Shown in pieces: positions 24,592 to 36,108 of a stretch of 64,000 bases of DNA. A program made the translations under genes and the position numbers. Each line of letters starts with the position of its first letter. The stretch's first letter is position 1. The stretch comes from Streptacidiphilus sp. P02-A3a. GTDB taxonomy: Bacteria; Actinomycetota; Actinomycetes; Streptomycetales; Streptomycetaceae. The notes beneath the pieces were generated by a model. The model saw only the letters and a program-made list of their open reading frames with translations. It did no database searches and had not been told where the DNA came from. The DNA is taken from positions 5,899,922 to 5,963,921 of the forward strand of contig NZ_CP048289.1 of assembly GCF_014084105.1 (NCBI RefSeq), written 5' to 3'.

Positions 24592-26628
24592 TCACTTGCT
24601 CCAGTGCGGGCGCAGCGTGACGCTCAGGATGGTGCGGTAGTCCGCGGCCGAGGCGGCCGGGACGGTGTACAGCGCGGCCGGGTTGGTGCCGACCGAGGAG
24701 CCGGTGGTCGGCAGCGGCTTCGGCGTGCCGTAGCCCGCGAAGAGCAGCGTGAGCGTGCCGTTGCCGTTCGGGACCACGGTCGGGTCGTAGACCCGGCCCG
24801 AGTAGTAGCCGCTGACGCCGAGGGCGCCGCCGTTGGCCGCCTGCTGGGCGAGCGCGGAGAAGGTGTAGTCGGTGCCGAGCAGCTTCTGCGGCGCGCTCCA
24901 GTTCACCCCGTCCTTGGAGGAGGAGTAGAAGATCTGGTTGAACGCGTCGCTGTCGCCGTCGGCGGCGTAGGCGCCGGACAGGAACAGGCCGAGGGTGCCG
25001 TCCGGGTTGTGCACGACGGTGCCGCGCGAGCCGACCCAGCGGAGCTCGGTGCTGCTCTGGCTGGTCGGGTCGTTCAGGCCGTTGACCTGGCCCAGGTCGG
25101 TGAAGTGCAGGCCGTCGTAGGTGTAGGCGGCGCGGACCACGGAGTAGTCCTCGTTGTTGCCGAACAGCGACTTGGGCTTGTTCTTGCCCTCGCCGGTCAG
25201 CGCCAGCGTGGAGTAGGGGACGGTCGCCGCGCCGGGGGCGCCGACGTCGCTGCCCTTGGCGACGGTGCCGGTGCCGCCGGTGCAGCCGGTCAGGCTGGTG
25301 GCGGTCTCACCGGTGCAGGTGGTCTGCACGATACCGGCGGCGGTGCCCAGGCTGACGGTGATCGAGCCGTTGCTGAGCGGCAGCGCGGAGGTGTCGGCCA
25401 CCGGGACGGTCGCGGCCGGCAGGGTCACCGCGGCGGTGGTGGTGGTCGGGATGTAGTAGTTGACGATCTTCTCGGTGTAGAGCACCGGGACGCTGCCCTT
25501 GGGGGCGCCCGGGTAGCTCGACAGGGTGCTGATGATGCCGTCCGGCGCGATCAGGCCCGAGGTCTGGTCGGCGGTCGCCGGGATCACCGCGTCGGCGGTG
25601 ACGGCGTCACCGGCGGCGATGTCGACGCCCTTGCTGTCCCGGGTGGTGCAGCCGGTGAGGGCGGTGGCGGTGGCGTTGTCGTCGTTGCAGTCCACCACGT
25701 GGCCGTCCACGTTGAAGTGGCCGGGCTGCTCGAAGTTGGCGGTCGAGCCGACGTTGACGGTCACCCCGGCGCCGGTGGGACCGGCCGGGACGGACACGGC
25801 GGTGGTGGCGGTGGTGCTGCCGCCCTCGCCGACCGGCTCGCTGGCGGGCAGCCCGGCCAGCGGGTCGCCGTTCTTCGGGGTGAGCTTGTGGACGATCAGG
25901 TTGATGCCGAGCGCGTCGCCGAGCGGGCGGCTCAGGGTGTAGAGCACCTGGGCGCTGCGGCCGCTGCGGGCCTGGCCGCTGCCGCCGAAGCCGGGCACGG
26001 TCATCACGAAGGCGTGGCCCTGGCCGTCGTCGTCGGTGTTGCCGTCGGCGCACAGGCCCGGGTTCTGCTCCAGGGCCTCGCCGGTGAACTTCCAGGTCTT
26101 GCCGTGGTCGGTGGAGGTCGCCGAGACGACCGCCTCGTCGGTGTCCTTCGGCCGGTAGTCGAAGTAGCCGGTGAGCACCCGCCCGTTGTCGCTGCTGGTC
26201 ACGAACGGGAAGTAGTACGGCTGCATGGCCAGCGAGGTGCCCTTGGGCTGGCGGAGCACGGTGCCGGTGGCCGGGCCGGTGCCGTTGCTGACCGAGCAGT
26301 AGCCGGTGAGCGGGCTGGGCGTGCCGGTGGTACCGCTCTGCGCGGGGACGGCGCCGGTGCCGGCGGGGTCGACCGCCGCGTTGGGGTAGGTGACCCCGTC
26401 CACGGTGATGGTGGAGCCGCCGACCGACGGGTCGCCCTGGGACAGCGTCCACGGGCCACCGCTGATCTTGTCGACCACGGGGGTGCCGACGGTGTAGCTC
26501 AGCGTGCTGTGGCCGTGTCCCCGGTGCTGCGGCACGGACGCGCCGAGCGCCGTGGACGTGGCGGCTGCGATGGAAGCCAGCGCGACCACGCCGACTGCGG
26601 ATGCCGTCGCGATACGACGACGAGACAT
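24592..26628 (-). CDS. secreted Asp-box beta-propeller protein (sialidase-like) with inserted beta repeats
   Basis: This protein has 678 aa from ATG 26628, after GAAGGG; the frame upstream is non-coding. An N-terminal signal (Arg-Arg-Arg, then hydrophobic to about residue 30) exports it. Two Asp-box motifs, Ser-Thr-Asp-His-Gly-Lys-Thr-Trp (172-179) and Ser-Ser-Lys-Asp-Gly-Val-Asn-Trp (570-577), mark propeller blades as in sialidases and related glycosidases. Between them, about 250-470, are two or three related beta units ending in Leu-Thr-Gly-Cys-Thr, each with paired Cys. The sialidase Arg triad and the Asp/Tyr/Glu catalytic residues are not clear. It could be a glycosidase, a binding protein or an adhesin. 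Confidence 0.65.
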   Translation of the reverse strand: MSRRRIATASAVGVVALASIAAATSTALGASVPQHRGHGHSTLSYTVGTPVVDKISGGPWTLSQGDPSVGGSTITVDGVTYPNAAVDPAGTGAVPAQSGTTGTPSPLTGYCSVSNGTGPATGTVLRQPKGTSLAMQPYYFPFVTSSDNGRVLTGYFDYRPKDTDEAVVSATSTDHGKTWKFTGEALEQNPGLCADGNTDDDGQGHAFVMTVPGFGGSGQARSGRSAQVLYTLSRPLGDALGINLIVHKLTPKNGDPLAGLPASEPVGEGGSTTATTAVSVPAGPTGAGVTVNVGSTANFEQPGHFNVDGHVVDCNDDNATATALTGCTTRDSKGVDIAAGDAVTADAVIPATADQTSGLIAPDGIISTLSSYPGAPKGSVPVLYTEKIVNYYIPTTTTAAVTLPAATVPVADTSALPLSNGSITVSLGTAAGIVQTTCTGETATSLTGCTGGTGTVAKGSDVGAPGAATVPYSTLALTGEGKNKPKSLFGNNEDYSVVRAAYTYDGLHFTDLGQVNGLNDPTSQSSTELRWVGSRGTVVHNPDGTLGLFLSGAYAADGDSDAFNQIFYSSSKDGVNWSAPQKLLGTDYTFSALAQQAANGGALGVSGYYSGRVYDPTVVPNGNGTLTLLFAGYGTPKPLPTTGSSVGTNPAALYTVPAASAADYRTILSVTLRPHWSK

Positions 26629-26791
26629 GTGGAGCCCTTCGATGGGAGAGGCAAGGGGAGGGATCGGCCCGGATCCTGCCCCACCTTCGCCACCCCCCGC
26701 GAGGGGGAGAAGTACTTGTTCACCCAGCGTTCCCGAGCCGTCCGCCTGGATCACGTGGTGCTGCCGCCGGACTGCGTCCCCTATAAGGGCG

Positions 26792-26811
26792 AAGGCCGGT
26801 CGACCGGCCTT
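26792..26811. repeat. perfect 20-bp palindrome
   Basis: AAGGCCGGTCGACCGGCCTT is fully self-complementary. It lies 164 bases upstream of the minus-strand secreted-protein start and 245 bases upstream of iron operon B. It may be an operator or a cruciform-forming site; with no loop it is a poor terminator. Confidence 0.6.
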
Positions 26812-26996
26812 GCGCGGGGCCGCAATAGCGGCCCTGACCTGGGTTTTTGCCGCTCCTGACGGCGTCATCCCGACCCGCGGGAGGCAGCCCTGCGACCGCC
26901 CGGGGAACAGCCCCTGCGAGGCGTCGGCGTGTTCGCCGCTCGTTCATGGAACGGCCATCCCATTACATCCTTGGCGTTTCAGTAGTGGCTCCACAG

Positions 26997-27014
26997 TTCT
27001 AACCATCGTTAGAA
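26997..27014 (+). promoter_or_regulatory. operator-like palindrome before iron operon B
   Basis: TTCTAAC-CATC-GTTAGAA has perfect 7-bp arms around a 4-base spacer. It overlaps the likely -10 hexamer TAGAAT (27010-27015) and lies 22 bases before the chosen start codon, the right place for a repressor. It is not an IdeR iron box, a DasR site or a Zur box as I know them. Confidence 0.6.
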
Positions 27015-27036
27015 TCCCAACGTGATGGAGTTCGGA

Positions 27037-28113
27037 ATGTCTCTTCAGACTGCGGTGAGCGCCGGTAGACGCGCCGCCCTGGCCCTGGCCACGACCGCGC
27101 TGGTCGCCGGGCTGGCCTCGGGTTGTGGCAGTACCGCGAAGGCCTCCACCAGCACCGCCGCCACCGCCTCGGGACCGGTCCCGCTGGTGGTCTACTCGGC
27201 CCAGGGCTACGACTCGGCCATGGCCACCGCCTTCCAGAAGGCCACCGGCATCCCGACCAAGCTGGTCGACGACAGCACCGGGCCGCTGCTGGCCAAGGTG
27301 CAGGCCGAACGCGGCAACCCGCAGTGGGGGGTGCTCTGGGTCGACGGCGACGAGGCGTTCGCCGCGATGGACCAGGCCGGGATGCTGGTCAAGGGCTTCG
27401 AGCCGGACGTCCAGCTGAGCGCCGCCGGGCAGGCCGTGGTCCCCGGTGACAAGAGCTACATCCCCACCGGGCTGACCGTCACCGCCGCCGTGGTCTACGA
27501 CGCGAGCAAGACCCCGAACCCGCCGACCAGCTGGCAGCAGCTGCTGAGCCCGGCCTGGAAGGGCGAGGTCGGTATGAACGACCCGTCCGTCTCCGGCCCC
27601 ACCTACCCCTTCGTCGCCGGGATGTTCTCCCAGCTCGGCGGCAACAGCCAGGGCGAGGCCTTCTACACCGGGCTGAAGAGCAACGGCCTGCACGTGTTCC
27701 AGACCAATGACGACACCCTGCACGCGCTGCAGACCGGGCAGATCAAGGTGGCGCTGATCCAGAGCTCCGCCGGGCTCGCCGCGGGCACCAAGAACCACGA
27801 CATCAGGACCGCCTACCTGCCCAAGGTCACCTCGCTGCCCAGCGTCATCGGCATCGACGCCAAGGTCTCCGCCAAGGAGCGGTCCGAGGCCGAGCAGTTC
27901 GCCTCCTTCGTGCTCAGCGCCCAGGGCCAGCACGTGATGCTGACCGGCGACCCGAACGGCGACTCGCTGTACTGGCCGATCGTGCAGGGCGTCGACCCGC
28001 AGGCCGCGCTGCCCCCGCTGGCCTCGGTGCCGACCCAGGCCATCGACCCCTACACCTGGGGTCCGCAGGAGGGCACCATCAACACCTGGTTCACGAACAC
28101 GATCGTCCACTGA
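27037..28113 (+). CDS. iron(III)-type substrate-binding lipoprotein (iron operon B)
   Basis: This protein has 358 aa from ATG 27037, with GGAG seven bases before; GTG 27022 and ATG 27025 are alternative starts in the same frame. The lipobox Leu-Ala-Ser-Gly-Cys lipidates Cys30. The fold is that of FbpA-class binding proteins: Val-Val-Tyr-Ser-Ala-Gln-Gly-Tyr-Asp-Ser at the mature N-terminus, Trp-Gly-Val-Leu-Trp-Val-Asp-Gly-Asp-Glu, and a lobe ending near Ile-Val-His. It is only distantly like the binding protein of operon A; the paired ligand tyrosines are not obvious, so the ligand could be iron or another anion or metal. Confidence 0.85.
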   Translation: MSLQTAVSAGRRAALALATTALVAGLASGCGSTAKASTSTAATASGPVPLVVYSAQGYDSAMATAFQKATGIPTKLVDDSTGPLLAKVQAERGNPQWGVLWVDGDEAFAAMDQAGMLVKGFEPDVQLSAAGQAVVPGDKSYIPTGLTVTAAVVYDASKTPNPPTSWQQLLSPAWKGEVGMNDPSVSGPTYPFVAGMFSQLGGNSQGEAFYTGLKSNGLHVFQTNDDTLHALQTGQIKVALIQSSAGLAAGTKNHDIRTAYLPKVTSLPSVIGIDAKVSAKERSEAEQFASFVLSAQGQHVMLTGDPNGDSLYWPIVQGVDPQAALPPLASVPTQAIDPYTWGPQEGTINTWFTNTIVH

Positions 28114-28116
28114 GCC

Positions 28117-29888
28117 ATGACCGACACCACCACTGACACCCGGCCGCGCGCCCGCGCGGCCGGGGCGGCGCCGCGCCCGCGCGGGCGCGCGGCGGCGCGG
28201 CTGCGCGGCACCGCCCGGGCACTGCCATGGGTCGTGTTCGCCGGGGTGCTGCTGCTGCCGGTCGGCGGGTTCCTGCTGGTCGCCTTCTCCCCCCAGCTGT
28301 TCGGGCAGGGCGGGTCCTGGTTCACCCTGAGCGCGTTCAGCCAGGTCATGAGCGGCTGGACGGCCCGCGCGCTGCTGGACACCTGCCTGGTCGGCGCCGC
28401 CGCCGCGGTGATCGCCACCGCCGTGGCCGCCGCGCTGGCCTGGATCACCGAGCGCACCGACCTGGCCGGGCGCGGTGTCTGGCGGCTGCTGCTGTGGGCC
28501 CTGCTGCTGGCCCCCTCGTACCTGGAGTCCCTCGGCTGGACCTGGCTGGTCGAGCCCCAGGGCGTGCTCTCCCGGCTGCTCGGGCAGGACCCGGCGACCC
28601 TGCGCGACCTGGTCTTCGGACCGGTCGGGGTGGTCTGGGTGCTCGCCTCCCGCGGCGTCCCCTTCGCCTACCTGGCCGTCTCCGCGCTGGTCCGCGGCAT
28701 GGGACGGGAGTTCGAGGACGCCGCGCGCACCCACGGCGCCAGCCGCCTGGCCACCGCCCGGCTGCTGCTGCCGATCCTCGCGCCCGGCCTGTGGGCCGGG
28801 TTCGCCATCGTCTTCGCCGAGTCCATCAGCGACTACGGGGTAGCCGCGACGCTCGCCGCGCAGGCGAACTTCCCGCTGGTCACCGGTGCCATGGAGCAGT
28901 CGGTGTCGACCTTCCCGGCGCAGTTCCAGCTGGCCTCGGCGATGGGCTGGCTGCTGCTCGGCCTGGTCGGCCTGGCCCTGCTGGCGCAGCGCCGCTCGAT
29001 GCGCGGACGCAGCTTCACCGTGCTCTCCGGGCGCACCCGGCCCGCCGTCCGCTCCCGGCTCTCGCCGCGCGCCCAGCTCGGCGCGCTGGCCGGGGTGGGC
29101 GCCTTCTTCGCGCTCGCCCTCGGCGTCCCCACCTTCGGCGCGGCCGCCGCCGCGCTGCTGCCCTCCGGCGGCAAGGTCGCGCTGTCCACGCTGACCCTGG
29201 CCAACTTCCGCCAGGTGCTGCACTCCGGCGAGATGCTCTCGGCCCTGGGCTACTCCGCCCGGATGTCGGCGATCACCGCCTGCGCGGCGCTGGTCCTCGG
29301 CGCCTTCGCCGGGCGGGCGCTGGCCCGGCGCGGCGCCGGAGCCGCCGGACGGCTGCTCGACCTGCTGCTGCTGGCCGCGATCGCGCTGCCGTCGGTGCTG
29401 CTGGCCAGCGGCTACATCTTCACCTACAACCTGCCGATCGCCTCCGACCTGGGCATCAACCTGTACGGCACCAGCACGCTGCTGGTCCTCGGCTACCTGG
29501 CCGGGGCGCTGCCCTCGGCGGCGCGGCTGCTGTCCGGATCGCTCGGGCAGGTCAGCGACTCGCTGCTGTGGGCGGCCCGGGTGCACGGCCGCCCGGCGGC
29601 GCCGGCTTGGAGCGGCGCGGTGCTGCCGCTGGTCGCCGGTTCCCTCGTGTGGACCTGGCTGATCGCCTTCTGCGGCACGCTGCTGGAACTCCCCGTCTCA
29701 CAACTGCTCGCCCCGCCCGGCGAGGAGCCCCTGTCCGTCGCCATCACCCGCCAGCTCCAGGGCTACAACGTGGGTGCGGGCGCGGCGATGACCGTCCTGG
29801 TCGTCGTGGCCGCGCTCGTGCTGATCGCCGTGGCCCTCGGCGCGCTGCGCCTGCTGCTGCCCGCAGCCCACCGCCTGGAGGCCGTGGT

Positions 29889-29892
<4 letters not shown>
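28117..29892 (+). CDS. ferric-type ABC transporter permease, fused double unit (iron operon B)
   Basis: This 591-aa protein starts at ATG 28117, only three bases after the preceding stop. A basic head (Arg/Ala-rich) is followed by two six-helix halves with EAA loops (Glu-Asp-Ala-Ala-Arg-Thr-His-Gly-Ala-Ser and Leu-Leu-Trp-Ala-Ala-Arg-Val-His-Gly-Arg). The second loop is less canonical, which may mean asymmetric contact with the ATPase. It is coupled by ATGA overlap to the ATPase gene. Confidence 0.86.
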
Positions 29893-31063
<1,171 letters not shown>

Positions 31064-31064
<1 letters not shown>

Positions 31065-31108
31065 TGACCACCCCGCCACCCGTGATCCGCGCAGGAGCCG
31101 TCCAATGA
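31064..31108 (+). CDS. 14-aa translationally coupled mini-ORF
   Basis: ATG 31064 overlaps the ATPase stop (TGATG) and has GGAGG eight bases upstream; the frame reads Met-Thr-Thr-Pro-Pro-Pro-Val-Ile-Arg-Ala-Gly-Ala-Val-Gln and stops at 31106-31108, overlapping the next start (ATGA). The position suggests a coupling peptide that hands ribosomes from the ATPase gene to the membrane-protein gene, or a leader with three consecutive prolines that could slow ribosomes. It may also be chance. Confidence 0.4.
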
Positions 31109-31887
31109 CCTCCTGGGTGCTCTTCCTCACCGTCTTCCTGGCCTGCTCGGTGGAGGCGGTCGAGGCCCTCACCATCATCCTGGCCGCCGGTACCACCCGG
31201 CACTGGGGCTCGGCGCTCCAGGGCACCGGCGCGGCGCTGGTCGCGCTGGCCGCCACCGTCGCCGTGCTCGGCCCGGCCGTCGGGCAGATCCCGCTCAACC
31301 CGCTGCGCCTGGTCGTCGGCGCGCTGCTGCTGGTCTTCGGACTCCAGTGGCTGCGCAAGGCCATCATGCGCGGCTCCGGCTACAAGGCGCTGCACGACGA
31401 GGCGGCGGCCTACGCGGAGGAGGTGGAGGCCGCCCGCGCGGCCGAGACCGGCGGTCGCGGCGCCGTCCGCGACTGGTACGCCTTCACCCTGTCCTTCAAG
31501 GGCACGTTCCTCGAAGGCCTCGAAGTCGCGTTCATCGTGGTGACCTTCGGCAACAACCAGCGCAACGTGCCGGTCGCGGTGCTCGGCGCGGCGGTCGCGG
31601 TGGTGCTGGTGACCGTGGTCGGCATCGCCGTCCGCACGCCGCTGGCGAAGGTCCCGGAGAACACCATGAAGTTCGCCGTGGGCACCATGCTCACCAGCTT
31701 CGGCGTGTTCTGGTCGACCGAGGGCGCGGGCGCGCACTGGCCGGGCTCGGACACCTCGCTGCTGGTGCTGGTGCCGGTGGTGGCGCTGGTCGCCGCCGGA
31801 TTCACCGCGGTCCTGCGCCGTGGCAACACCCCGAACAGCCCCGTGGCCGCCGGTGCCGGCGTCCCGGTGGAAGGAAGCCTGACATGA
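31105..31887 (+). CDS. COG4280-like polytopic membrane protein (possible cation permease)
   Basis: This 260-aa protein starts at ATG 31105, after AGGAG. About seven hydrophobic segments are visible. Two related acidic motifs stand out: Ser-Val-Glu-Ala-Val-Glu-Ala-Leu-Thr in the first helix and Leu-Glu-Gly-Leu-Glu-Val-Ala-Phe-Ile-Val-Val-Thr-Phe-Gly in a middle helix, as in a duplicated transporter. They recall the Arg-Glu-Gly-Leu-Glu motifs of FTR1/EfeU iron permeases but lack the Arg, and they fit better the uncharacterised COG4280 membrane family. Its place at the end of a ferric ABC operon suggests a metal role; that is inference. Confidence 0.7.
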   Translation: MTSWVLFLTVFLACSVEAVEALTIILAAGTTRHWGSALQGTGAALVALAATVAVLGPAVGQIPLNPLRLVVGALLLVFGLQWLRKAIMRGSGYKALHDEAAAYAEEVEAARAAETGGRGAVRDWYAFTLSFKGTFLEGLEVAFIVVTFGNNQRNVPVAVLGAAVAVVLVTVVGIAVRTPLAKVPENTMKFAVGTMLTSFGVFWSTEGAGAHWPGSDTSLLVLVPVVALVAAGFTAVLRRGNTPNSPVAAGAGVPVEGSLT

Positions 31888-32105
31888 CCGCACTGCTGAA
31901 CGCGCTCCGGAGCTTCGGCACCTTCTGGTACGACTTCGTCGTCGGCGACGACTGGCGCGTCGCGCTCGGCGTCGTGGTCTCGCTGGCGGCGGCCTTCGGC
32001 CTGGTCAAGGCCGGGGTCAACGCCTGGTGGCTGCCGCCGGTGGCAGTGGTGGCGATGCTGGCGCTGTCGCTGCGCCGGGTCGTGCGCAACGCCCGCCGAG
32101 GGTGA
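31884..32105 (+). CDS. 73-aa membrane protein at the end of iron operon B
   Basis: ATG 31884 overlaps the preceding stop (ATGA) and has GGAAGG upstream. The protein has an amphipathic start (Leu-Arg-Ser-Phe-Gly-Thr-Phe-Trp-Tyr-Asp-Phe-Val), two transmembrane helices (about 28-45 and 48-64) and a basic tail. It resembles small actinobacterial membrane proteins encoded with COG4280-type genes, and is probably a partner subunit. Confidence 0.65.
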   Translation: MTALLNALRSFGTFWYDFVVGDDWRVALGVVVSLAAAFGLVKAGVNAWWLPPVAVVAMLALSLRRVVRNARRG

Positions 32106-32147
32106 CCCGCTGAGGGGGTGATCCCCTGCGGGGCGGGGGAGGCCGGA

Positions 32148-32753
32148 TCAGCGGCCCTCCCCCTCCTCCGCGTAGACCCGGGCCGCGTATTCGTCGAGCA
32201 CCTGTTCGCACTTGGCCAGCGCCGCGGTGGCCTCGGCCTTGCCCGGGGCCGACAGCACGTCCCGGTTCTCCACCTTGGCGAACCAGTTGCGCAGCTTCAC
32301 CAGGTCCTCGTCGTTCTCCTCCAACTCGGCGTAGGTGAAGTGCTCGGCCCGGTACTCCTTGTCGATCTGACCGAGGAAGTCCTGGCAGCGGTCGACGATC
32401 TCCTCGTACTCGTCATTGCGCGCCGCGTTGAACGACTGCTCGACCTCGGCGCTACCGGCGAGCACCTCGGAGCCCAGCAGCAGGGCGCTGCCGCCCATCT
32501 CCACGATCTCGTTGCGCAGCACCCGCAGCGAGCGCTCCGCGCTCGGGCCCTGCGGCAGCGCCGCCACCGAGTTCTGCAGATAGATCGCGCCCAGGCCCTT
32601 GATCTTGCGCCAGACCCCGGCCCGCAGCCGGGTCGGCTCGGCCGGGACCTTGTACACCAGGACCAGCCAGCGCACCCCGCCGGGCTCGGCCCCGGGGCTG
32701 TCCGCCCCGTGGCCGTCGCCCCTGGAACCGGGTTGACCCACTGCCTGTGACAC
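32148..32753 (-). CDS. ChrB N-terminal-like protein
   Basis: This protein has 201 aa from GTG 32753, six bases after GGAGGAG. After a Gly-rich, disordered-looking start of about 25 residues, it has the pattern Trp-Leu-Val-Leu-Val-Tyr-Lys-Val-Pro-Ala-Glu-Pro-Thr-Arg-Leu-Arg-Ala, then Trp-Arg-Lys-Ile-Lys-Gly-Leu-Gly-Ala-Ile-Tyr-Leu-Gln, which I recognise from the N-terminal domain of ChrB, a chromate-responsive protein. The C-terminal ChrB domain is absent; an acidic helical tail replaces it. No ChrA chromate exporter is in the window. Confidence 0.7.
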   Translation of the reverse strand: MSQAVGQPGSRGDGHGADSPGAEPGGVRWLVLVYKVPAEPTRLRAGVWRKIKGLGAIYLQNSVAALPQGPSAERSLRVLRNEIVEMGGSALLLGSEVLAGSAEVEQSFNAARNDEYEEIVDRCQDFLGQIDKEYRAEHFTYAELEENDEDLVKLRNWFAKVENRDVLSAPGKAEATAALAKCEQVLDEYAARVYAEEGEGR

Positions 32754-32897
32754 CTGACACTCCTCCACCCGCACGCCCTGCGACCTGTGCGATCAGCCTA
32801 TCCGGGCCGCTCGGGGCGCACACGGACCACAGCCGGACGTCCGTCCGCGCGACCTCAGGTGTTCACCTGGCGGAGTGAGCCCGGCGCACGCGAGGGC

Positions 32898-33317
32898 TCA
32901 ACCCTCGGTCCAGCCGTGGCTCTTCGCGAACTTCAGCAGGTCCCCGCGCACCCGCAGGATCTGCTCGCCGGTCAGCGACGGCGCCGACCGGAGCAGCAGC
33001 TCGGTCAGCTCGCGATTCGCCTCCTCCACCGAGAGCAGGTCGCACATCGGCTCCTCGCCGTCCACCGGGGCCGACCGCGGCGCGGCGGCGACCGCGAACG
33101 GACCGGGCTCCGCGCCCGGCGCGAGCGTGACGTTGGAGGCCTTCAGCCCGCGCCCGCCCTCCTCGATGTCGAACTCCACCGCGAGGCCCGAACGCACCGA
33201 CGCCTCGGGGATCAGCAGATCGTTCACGTGCAGGAAGACGTCCTCCCCGCCGTGGTCGGGAGCGATGAACCCGTACCCGCGAACCCCGTCGAAACGCACC
33301 ACACGACCAGCAACCAC
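32898..33317 (-). CDS. cold-shock-domain protein with C-terminal extension
   Basis: This protein has 139 aa from GTG 33317 (five bases after GGGGG); ATG 33344 is an alternative that adds nine residues. Residues 1-65 form a cold-shock domain with the RNA-binding strand Gly-Tyr-Gly-Phe-Ile-Ala-Pro-Asp and Asp-Val-Phe-Leu-His-Val-Asn-Asp. A linker rich in Ala and Pro leads to a helical C-terminal domain (about 88-139). It is larger than the 67-aa Csp proteins; this CSD-plus-extension form is common in streptomycetes. It is divergent from recQ. Confidence 0.85.
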   Translation of the reverse strand: MVAGRVVRFDGVRGYGFIAPDHGGEDVFLHVNDLLIPEASVRSGLAVEFDIEEGGRGLKASNVTLAPGAEPGPFAVAAAPRSAPVDGEEPMCDLLSVEEANRELTELLLRSAPSLTGEQILRVRGDLLKFAKSHGWTEG

Positions 33318-33496
33318 AGCAACCCCCAACAGTTCCGAGCCCATTGCCCGGCATCCCTAGTCACACCATGACCATGGCCGCTCCCGGCGGACGGCAGCGC
33401 CCCATGGTTCCTACCGTCCCGCAGTTTACCCGGGCCGGGCCCGGCGGCGCAGCTGATCCGGCCCGGGCGGGTCGTTGGGGCTCGTACAATCGGCGG

Positions 33497-35377
<1,881 letters not shown>

Positions 35378-35402
35378 CGCCCCGTCAGGCAGTACCCGCG
35401 AA

Positions 35403-35434
35403 ACCGGCGGGCCCCTTGGTCAGGGCCCGCCGGT
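35403..35434. terminator. bidirectional hairpin terminator between recQ and the cyclophilin gene
   Basis: ACCGGCGGGCCC (35403-35414) and GGGCCCGCCGGT (35423-35434) form a perfect 12-bp stem over an 8-base loop, between two convergent gene ends. Confidence 0.85.
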
Positions 35435-35465
35435 CGGTGCGCGTCGGCGTGAGCGCGAGCTGGCG

Positions 35466-35963
35466 TCAGAGCGCGCCGGACTCGGCGATGGTGACCTTGG
35501 ACTTGACGCTGCCGCTGCGCGAGCCGAGCGACTCGATCTTCTTGACCAGGGCCAGGCTCTCCTCGTCGGCGACCTCGCCGAAGACCACGTGCTTGCCGTC
35601 CAGCCAGGAGGTGACCACGGTGGTGACGAAGAACTGCGAGCCGTTGGTGTTCGGACCGGCGTTGGCCATCGAGAGCAGGCCCGGACGGTCGTGCTTGAGC
35701 TGGAAGTTCTCGTCGGGGAACTTCTCGCCGTAGATGGACTTGCCGCCGGTGCCGTTGCCCCGGGTGAAGTCACCGCCCTGGAGCATGAACTCGGGGATGA
35801 CCCGGTGGAAGCTGGAGCCGGCGTAGCCGAAGCCATGCTCGCCGGTGGCCAGCGCGCGGAAGTTCTCGGCGGTCTTGGGGACCACCTCGTCGAACAGGTT
35901 GAAGTTGATGCGCCCGGCGGGGACGTCGTCGATCGTGATGTCGAAGTAGACCTTGGTTGTCAT
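35466..35963 (-). CDS. cyclophilin-type peptidyl-prolyl cis-trans isomerase
   Basis: This protein has 165 aa from ATG 35963; no signal peptide, so cytoplasmic. It speeds cis-trans isomerisation at X-Pro bonds during folding. Cyclophilin motifs are complete: Ser-Ser-Phe-His-Arg-Val-Ile-Pro with the catalytic Arg, Phe-Met-Leu-Gln-Gly-Gly-Asp, [14 protein letters not shown] and [10 protein letters not shown]. It is a monocistronic gene with hairpins on both sides. Confidence 0.95.
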   Translation of the reverse strand: MTTKVYFDITIDDVPAGRINFNLFDEVVPKTAENFRALATGEHGFGYAGSSFHRVIPEFMLQGGDFTRGNGTGGKSIYGEKFPDENFQLKHDRPGLLSMANAGPNTNGSQFFVTTVVTSWLDGKHVVFGEVADEESLALVKKIESLGSRSGSVKSKVTIAESGAL

Positions 35964-35991
35964 GGAGACATCCTGACACTTTCCGGTCGGT

Positions 35992-36013
35992 CCCCGGGAC
36001 ACCGGTCCCGGGG
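35992..36013. terminator. hairpin upstream of the cyclophilin gene
   Basis: CCCCGGGAC (35992-36000) pairs with GTCCCGGGG (36005-36013) over a 4-base loop. It sits 29 bases upstream of the cyclophilin start on the minus strand, so it may be a second terminator of the operon above or a 5'-leader structure. Confidence 0.5.
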
Positions 36014-36058
36014 ATCGACCGCACACGGCGTGTCGCGGAGACGCAGATCACATCCCGG

Positions 36059-36078
36059 AGCCGCCCTTTCGGGCGGCT
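36059..36078 (-). terminator. hairpin terminator of the antiporter operon
   Basis: AGCCGCCC (36059-36066) and GGGCGGCT (36071-36078) form a perfect 8-bp stem with a TTTC loop, 30 bases past the stop of the last gene of the antiporter operon. Confidence 0.7.
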
Positions 36079-36108
36079 GCCGAGGTCCGCGCCACGGCAG
36101 CGCCACGG

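Larger units (their letters stand above)
26629..27036. promoter_or_regulatory. 408-bp divergent promoter region with two palindromes
   Basis: This lies between the secreted propeller gene and iron operon B. It holds a perfect 20-bp palindrome at 26792-26811, and near the plus-strand genes a perfect 7+7 bp inverted repeat at 26997-27014 overlapping a TAGAAT -10-like hexamer (27010-27015). No gene is convincing here. Confidence 0.55.

Noticed and set aside
31105-31887. Calling the membrane protein EfeU/FTR1.
   Set aside because: FTR1 proteins carry Arg-Glu-Gly-Leu-Glu motifs. Here the positions are Val-Glu-Ala-Leu-Thr and Leu-Glu-Gly-Leu-Glu, without the Arg, and the overall pattern fits COG4280 better.
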